NCBI GenBank assembly: GCA_037043455.1
Contig: JAWPHD010000242.1
Coordinates: forward strand, 124,001 to 188,000
Source of the DNA: Cyrtodaria siliqua
Lineage: Eukaryota; Mollusca; Bivalvia; Adapedonta; Hiatellidae
DNA: 64,000 nt
Direction: 5' to 3'
Part shown: piece after piece, positions 59,260 to 64,000 of the stretch
Numbering within the stretch: the stretch's first letter is position 1
Layout of the letters: every line of letters begins with the position of its first letter
Notes under the pieces: model-generated
What the model saw: the letters and a program-made list of their open reading frames with translations, nothing else
Databases searched by the model: none
What the model was told of the DNA's origin: nothing
Translations under genes and position numbers: made by a program

Positions 59260-59339
59260 TTTTTATTCAGACTTGTACAAAGTACATCGTCTACAATACA
59301 TACATATTAGCATATATGATGTCAACGTATATATACAAG

Positions 59340-59735
59340 TAAATGATGAAATATATACAAATGGTATAATTAATCATTTCATTATTATTGTTATTATTAT
59401 TATTATGTAGTATAGTAAATAAGAGTAGGAGGTTGAACTAAGTAACTACCTTTCAATAGTTAATAAAGCGTTTCTTAATACAATTGATTCTTTAACATAT
59501 AACAGAAGTTTTATTATTTTTTGTCATGTGATTTCAATGGTGAAATATATACAAATGGTATAATTTATCATTTCATTATTATTATTATTATTATGTAGTA
59601 TAGTAAATAAGAGTAGGAGGTTGAACTAAGTAACTACCTTTCAATAGTTAATAATGCGTTTCTTAATATAATTGATTCTTTAACATATAACGAAAGTTTT
59701 ATTATTTCTATCTTGTCATGTGATTTCAGTAACTC
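59340..59735 (-). repeat. ~197-bp tandem duplication across the LINE ORF2 end and 3' UTR
   Basis: 59340-59535 and 59536-59735 are nearly identical ('gtagtatagtaaataagagt', 'aactacctttcaatagttaa', 'ttctttaacatataac'). The unit includes the last ~33 codons of ORF2 and the start of its 3' UTR with an (ATT)n stretch; the downstream copy lies after the ORF2 stop. Confidence 0.9.
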
Positions 59736-62700
59736 CAAATATTTGAAAACAGAAGGACGTTTGTAATAACAACGTTTTAAGTATTTCTTTCTAATATCAA
59801 TATAACAAGGACAAATACATACAAAATGAAATTCATCTTCTATATCTAAACTATTACAAATTAGGCAATATCTTTCTTCACGAAGTGTTCTATTGCTGGC
59901 ATATCTACCAGTCTGTATTCTGAGTGGATGCACAGATAGTCTAAGTCTAGTAAAATATAGACGTAAACTTCTTGGCAAAATATCTAAATATGTTTCATAT
60001 TCCAAACTAGTTTTAATATCTTTGTACAATGTTAACACAGAACTGTTGTTTAAGGTACCACACCAATTTTGTTTAAAGGCATCTAAAACTCTAATTCTAA
60101 AGTCATACAAAAAAACGTCACTGTTTATATAAGACGCATTATCGAATACATAAGAAAAACCGTAATCATCTAGTAATTTCTTAACACTGCTAACCCAGTT
60201 CGTTTTTCCGCTATTACAGTCCTGTAAAGCGTGTCCATACACAGTCTTTAGAATGATATTGTCAGTATTTATTACTTTCAACCAATATTTCATAATTCTT
60301 ATATATCTATTAACATATAGGGGATATCTTCCAAGTTCACCATACACAGCTGCATTGCATGTATTAGGTAGTACCTTTAATAACCTTTTGCAAAATTTTA
60401 AATGAATTCTTTCAATTTCTTTAGATTTAGTATTGCCCCAAATCTCACATGCATAACTAAGAACAGACACAACAAAGGCATTGAACAACTGACATAAAGT
60501 TTTAGGACTCAAATCATATACTTTACATTTACATAATAAAACATTCATTGCCTTAAGAGCTTTACCAACTAAATGCTCCTGATTAAGAGCGAAATTTCCA
60601 GTATAATTGAAAATATTCCCTAAATAGTTAAAATCATTCACTACGTTGATAACGTCTCCATTGTAGGTCCAATGCTCACTGGCTAATAACCCGCCACGTT
60701 TACGAAAAACCATAATTTTAGTTTTGGCAATATTTACTTTAAGTCCCCACGAATCGCAATAATTATTTAATGTATCTAAATGTACTTGTATTTCAGCAGG
60801 TGTTTTTCCTACAATGGCCATGTCATCCGCAAATAGCAATAACATTAGTACTATATCATCTAATTGCAAACCTGAATCTATATTATTTTGCAAATATAAC
60901 TCCAAATCTTCAACAAAAAGAGAAAACAAAAGAGGGGACATTACCTCCCCTTGACGTAAGCCAACAGCATAATTAAAATAATCAGTATAATTAGCACAGG
61001 ATTTGACACATGATTTGACTTTTTGGTACATATTGCGTATAATTCTAAGTAATTTGCCATTAATACCACATCTATACATCTTAAGCCATAATGCATTTCT
61101 ATAAATAGAATCAAAACATTTCATCAAATCGACAAAAATAACATACAATCGTTTGTTTTCATTCAAGTATTTTTGGACTAATGACATAAGTATAAAAATC
61201 GCATCAACAGTGGATTTTCCTTTCCGAAATCCGAACTGAGCATCCGAAATTATGTTATGCTCATTACAAAAGTTTTCAAGTCGCCTATTGAGTACAGTAG
61301 TAAAAACCTTTGAGAAACAACTAACTAGCGTAATGCCTCTATAATTATTTACATCATTTACATCACCTTTTTTGTGTAAAGGAATTATAATCCCTTCCAT
61401 CCATTTATCTGGGTAAAAACCCGAATTCAAAATGCAGTTGAATATATCGCATAAATGAGCCGATAATATGTCTATGCTTTCAATAAAATATTCATTCAGT
61501 AAACAATCACTACCAAAAGCCTTCCCTCTTTTTAAAGATTTTACAGCATTTAAAATTTCATCAATCGTGATGGGCTGGTCAAGTTCTGGGAAGGACCCAT
61601 TAGGATTATCAAAATCATTATTTTCACAAAAAATTTCCGCGTCTTCATTTGTACAGTTAAATACATCACTGCCAAGCTTTTCAAAATATTCACGAAAAGT
61701 ATCTAATGCTATCTTATTAGCAACAGACTTATTTGAGCTCTTGAAATACTTCCAAAAATCTCGTGGTTTACTTTTCTTAAGGCTCTCTATTTCGGACATT
61801 TTACGTTTATAAAATGTATTTTTCTTCTTACAAATTATATTCTTATACAATAATTTACGTTCACATAAATCTATTCTATTTGCATCAGTTTTATAACAAT
61901 TAAACAGGTTTAAGGCGTCTAAATACGTATTTCGAGCATTCACACAGTCTTGATCAAACCACTCTGCATTTTTCATACGAAACTCAGTATCAAAACAAGG
62001 TTTGTTTTCAGAATAAGTGCGTTTTTTAAATAAAGGATCAGCAACACTCCGTATAGTATCAGTAAAATTGCTCAAAGCCTCGTTTATCGACTGTTTAGTA
62101 CAGTTATTTAAATTAAATACAATATTATTGAAGTCGGGCAATTTGGCAATAATACCAGACCGAAATTGCGCCTTATACAAATCATTCCACTTAAATCGTG
62201 TCTCAGAATAACTGTTAACATCAGGTGATACATTATTACATACAAATGAAAAATGTAACGGGGCATGATCGCTCCATTCATTAAAATGCCCAATAGTAAA
62301 ATCACTGATCAATGAAAAATGGCGTTCACTACACAACAAATAATCAATAACAGATGTACCGTTACGTGATAGGTAGGTGAACTGGTTTGTATTACCAATG
62401 CGACCATTAACAATACGTATACATGAAGATTTACACAGATCTAATAATTTAATACCGTGACTATTATGGTTTTTATCGATAGAGGCCCTAACAGGGGTAT
62501 TGTCTGGTTCATAATCTACTTCATCAACAGACATATTACATTTATCGTGGATTATGTAATCATTTTTATTACTCACTCTACTATTTAAATCACCACATAG
62601 AAACACAGAACCTAAGCAATCAAATGTAGAAATATCATTTTCAAGTGTGTCAAACAAGTTGATGTTATTAAATGAATTATATGCTGGTGAATCTTCACAC

Positions 62701-63065
62701 CAAATATATGAACCACATAAATAGATATCCTCATTTATATTAAAAAACACACGATCCAACTTTATCCAAATAATAGTATCATGGTGATTTTTCACAATCT
62801 GTATACCATCTTTTAAGTGTTCTTTATACATTAAAACTATACCCCCGCTACATCGGCGTGCATTTCTGTTTTGCAACTTTCTGTAAAAATTATGTGTGAT
62901 ATAACCATTAAGGTTAATTTTAGTAGAAGAATTTGCCCAAGATTCATAAAAAAAACATATATCATGATTAGCAACAATATTTACAAAATCACTATTGCAT
63001 TGCTTGCCTTGCGTAAGTCCATGCACGTTCCATGATAGTACGGACAGCTCACCTCCGGCGTGCCC
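59634..63065 (-). CDS. LINE ORF2: endonuclease-reverse transcriptase, intact frame
   Basis: One open frame of 1143 codons plus stop. Numbering from the GTG at 63026, it has an APE-type endonuclease (Trp-Asn just before residue 1, E28 in FFYESW, LCGDLNSR 143-150, SDHAPL 252-257) and a linker with PRDFWKYF (421-428). The reverse transcriptase follows (GSDCLLNEYF 505-514; YRGITLVSCFSKVF 562-575; SDAQFGFRKGKSTVDAI 594-610; FVDLMKCFDS 631-640; GLRQGEVMSPLLFSLF 689-704; FADD active site 732-735). The C-terminal Cys/His knuckle has C1054, C1057, H1067 and C1072. All catalytic motifs are present, so it may be active. The frame opens directly after the ORF1 TAG, in the same frame, with GHAGGELSVLSWN; the first in-frame Met is residue 66, past the start of the endonuclease, so I place the beginning at 63065 by readthrough. 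Clade is not assigned with confidence. Confidence 0.9.
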   Translation of the reverse strand, partial: GHAGGELSVLSWNVHGLTQGKQCNSDFVNIVANHDICFFYESWANSSTKINLNGYITHNFYRKLQNRNARRCSGGIVLMYKEHLKDGIQIVKNHHDTIIWIKLDRVFFNINEDIYLCGSYIWCEDSPAYNSFNNINLFDTLENDISTFDCLGSVFLCGDLNSRVSNKNDYIIHDKCNMSVDEVDYEPDNTPVRASIDKNHNSHGIKLLDLCKSSCIRIVNGRIGNTNQFTYLSRNGTSVIDYLLCSERHFSLISDFTIGHFNEWSDHAPLHFSFVCNNVSPDVNSYSETRFKWNDLYKAQFRSGIIAKLPDFNNIVFNLNNCTKQSINEALSNFTDTIRSVADPLFKKRTYSENKPCFDTEFRMKNAEWFDQDCVNARNTYLDALNLFNCYKTDANRIDLCERKLLYKNIICKKKNTFYKRKMSEIESLKKSKPRDFWKYFKSSNKSVANKIALDTFREYFEKLGSDVFNCTNEDAEIFCENNDFDNPNGSFPELDQPITIDEILNAVKSLKRGKAFGSDCLLNEYFIESIDILSAHLCDIFNCILNSGFYPDKWMEGIIIPLHKKGDVNDVNNYRGITLVSCFSKVFTTVLNRRLENFCNEHNIISDAQFGFRKGKSTVDAIFILMSLVQKYLNENKRLYVIFVDLMKCFDSIYRNALWLKMYRCGINGKLLRIIRNMYQKVKSCVKSCANYTDYFNYAVGLRQGEVMSPLLFSLFVEDLELYLQNNIDSGLQLDDIVLMLLLFADDMAIVGKTPAEIQVHLDTLNNYCDSWGLKVNIAKTKIMVFRKRGGLLASEHWTYNGDVINVVNDFNYLGNIFNYTGNFALNQEHLVGKALKAMNVLLCKCKVYDLSPKTLCQLFNAFVVSVLSYACEIWGNTKSKEIERIHLKFCKRLLKVLPNTCNAAVYGELGRYPLYVNRYIRIMKYWLKVINTDNIILKTVYGHALQDCNSGKTNWVSSVKKLLDDYGFSYVFDNASYINSDVFLYDFRIRVLDAFKQNWCGTLNNSSVLTLYKDIKTSLEYETYLDILPRSLRLYFTRLRLSVHPLRIQTGRYASNRTLREERYCLICNSLDIEDEFHFVCICPCYIDIRKKYLKRCYYKRPSVFKYLELLKSHDKIEIIKLSLYVKESIILRNALLTIER

Positions 63066-64000
63066 CTAGTCGCGCACCGGCCGGCCGTCAACGTACAACG
63101 TGTCGTAGGCTATCCAGGAGCGTTTACCATGTTCCCTGGCCGCCTTCATCTTGGGTACGAGTTTCCTCCGCTTAGCTATCACTTCCGGCGGGTACTGTTC
63201 ATACATATGAAATGCGGTGTCCTTCAGTTCCTTCCACTGCCTTCGCACTTGTTCTCGGTCCTTAAAAAACGTAAATTTTGCCACAATTGTTCTAACCTTG
63301 CCAGGTACCGGTTGCCCAGGGGACCTGTGTACGCGCTCGAAGCGTATGCTGTCTACGGTCTCCTTGGCAATCTTGAGTGCTTGTTGTAGATGCTCACGTA
63401 ACTTTCGATCAGTTACCTCCGCGGACTCATTGCCCCCGGTGTTGTCTTCAGGGACGTTCGTGAACACCAAGTTGTTCCGCATGGACTGGGATTTGAGGTA
63501 CACCACGTCGTCCCGGAGTTCGTCACGTTCCTTCTCGAGGTCCGTGACCTTGTTCGATAGCAGGCCCACCGCGATATCTGTGCCCTCGACCACGTCCTCG
63601 ACCTTGGTGACCCTCTCCTCGACGCGTTTGGTGCGATTGTCCAATGCTAGCCATAAGGATTTTAACTCTTTCTCAAAACTAGTCACCTTCTGTTCTAACT
63701 GTTTAATGTCCCCTAATTTCTCCTCCACTAATCCTAGCCGCTTACTGATAACATCCAATACATTCATAATGTCTTTGTTAGAGGGTTCCGGATTGCAATT
63801 CGCCATTTTGTCCGAAAAGTTCACTAAGTCCTGATTATCACCTGTATCTACTACAAATACACTGTTATCACTGTTATCATGGCCATTTTCACATCTCACA
63901 ATGTCCGTATTATAAAGCACCGAATGTGCTTGACCTACGATTTCACTCACTGAAATGTTTAAATCCTGCTCCTGTGACGGGCCTCTCTGTTTGGAAATCT
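63066..64000 (-). CDS. LINE ORF1: coiled-coil RNA-binding protein, 5' end outside window
   Basis: It is open from the window edge (ISKQRGPSQEQDLNISVSEI) to a TAG at 63066-63068; the true start lies beyond 64000. A long coiled coil (about 63760-63480: LGLVEEKLGDIKQLEQKVT, then RVEERVTKVEDVV and VTDLEKERDELRDDV) leads into SQSMRNNLVFTNVPEDN, the L1-type ORF1 junction. An RRM-like and C-terminal domain follows (RFERVHRSPG, VRTIVAKFTFFKDREQVRR, EVIAKRRKLVPKMK). These proteins coat element RNA. The region is strikingly GC-rich compared with its ORF2 and surroundings, which is odd within a single element. The last codons around the stop form a potential hairpin. Confidence 0.88.
   Translation of the reverse strand, partial: ISKQRGPSQEQDLNISVSEIVGQAHSVLYNTDIVRCENGHDNSDNSVFVVDTGDNQDLVNFSDKMANCNPEPSNKDIMNVLDVISKRLGLVEEKLGDIKQLEQKVTSFEKELKSLWLALDNRTKRVEERVTKVEDVVEGTDIAVGLLSNKVTDLEKERDELRDDVVYLKSQSMRNNLVFTNVPEDNTGGNESAEVTDRKLREHLQQALKIAKETVDSIRFERVHRSPGQPVPGKVRTIVAKFTFFKDREQVRRQWKELKDTAFHMYEQYPPEVIAKRRKLVPKMKAAREHGKRSWIAYDTLYVDGRPVRD

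Noticed and set aside
63217..63834. 205-codon plus-strand open frame
   Set aside because: It is the antisense shadow of the GC-rich LINE ORF1.

Overview
The window is AT-rich, repeat-dense eukaryotic DNA with no confidently recognisable host gene, tRNA array or operon. Its repeats (a short satellite module ending in a GACGGACGGAC run, ATGGCCGCC palindromic modules, repeats ending in 'gcctcttgtttct', tRNA-derived SINEs with A-rich tails) and its retroelements (two-ORF LINEs, Penelope-like elements, a Crypton-like recombinase, mariner) fit a lophotrochozoan animal, most probably a bivalve mollusc. That assignment is inference from repeat style and is not proven by any single gene.

Layout. 1-5.7 kb: end fragment of a TTAA-flanked transposon, a CT microsatellite, a 1.28 kb TIR element carrying a mollusc-type satellite, and a tRNA-Val-like SINE. 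5.7-11.2 kb (+): a decayed two-ORF LINE whose ORF2 is split by a TTAA-flanked foldback element. 11.5-15.9 kb: dead mariner and tandem repeats. 16.1-19.6 kb: a 3.55 kb DNA transposon with near-perfect 26-bp TIRs, an OTU-protease-like ORF, a DDE-like transposase relic and an array of subterminal repeats. 20-25.9 kb: tandem satellites, a Penelope scrap, SINE-like modules and long unassigned stretches. 25.9-30.1 kb (-): a dead Tx1/L1-type LINE. 30.3-33.1 kb: MITEs and a 19-bp minisatellite. 33.4-37.1 kb (+): a third decayed LINE with two MITE insertions. 37.5-38.3 kb: a second, cleaner copy of the TTAA element. 38.8-47.6 kb: 43-bp tandem array, paired MITEs, a TTAA palindromic MITE and Penelope tails. 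48.6-51.2 kb: Crypton-like fragments. 53.9-56.7 kb (-): a nearly full-length but broken Penelope-like RT with its tail. 58.7-59.2 kb: another Penelope tail. 59.2-64 kb (-): an intact-looking two-ORF LINE that leaves the window at its 5' end.

The most interesting observation concerns the two-ORF LINEs. In both the intact element (minus strand, about 63.07 kb) and the diverged one (plus strand, about 6.77 kb), ORF1 ends in a single UAG followed by G, ORF2 continues in the SAME frame with no AUG, and exactly 11 residues separate the stop from the conserved Trp-Asn of the endonuclease. This suggests that ORF2 is made by stop-codon readthrough (or non-AUG reinitiation), giving an ORF1-ORF2 fusion. 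The second candidate for novelty is the OTU-protease plus DDE-like transposon with its subterminal repeat array. The third is a TTAA-flanked nonautonomous family that carries two outward-facing tRNA-like modules and has inserted into itself.
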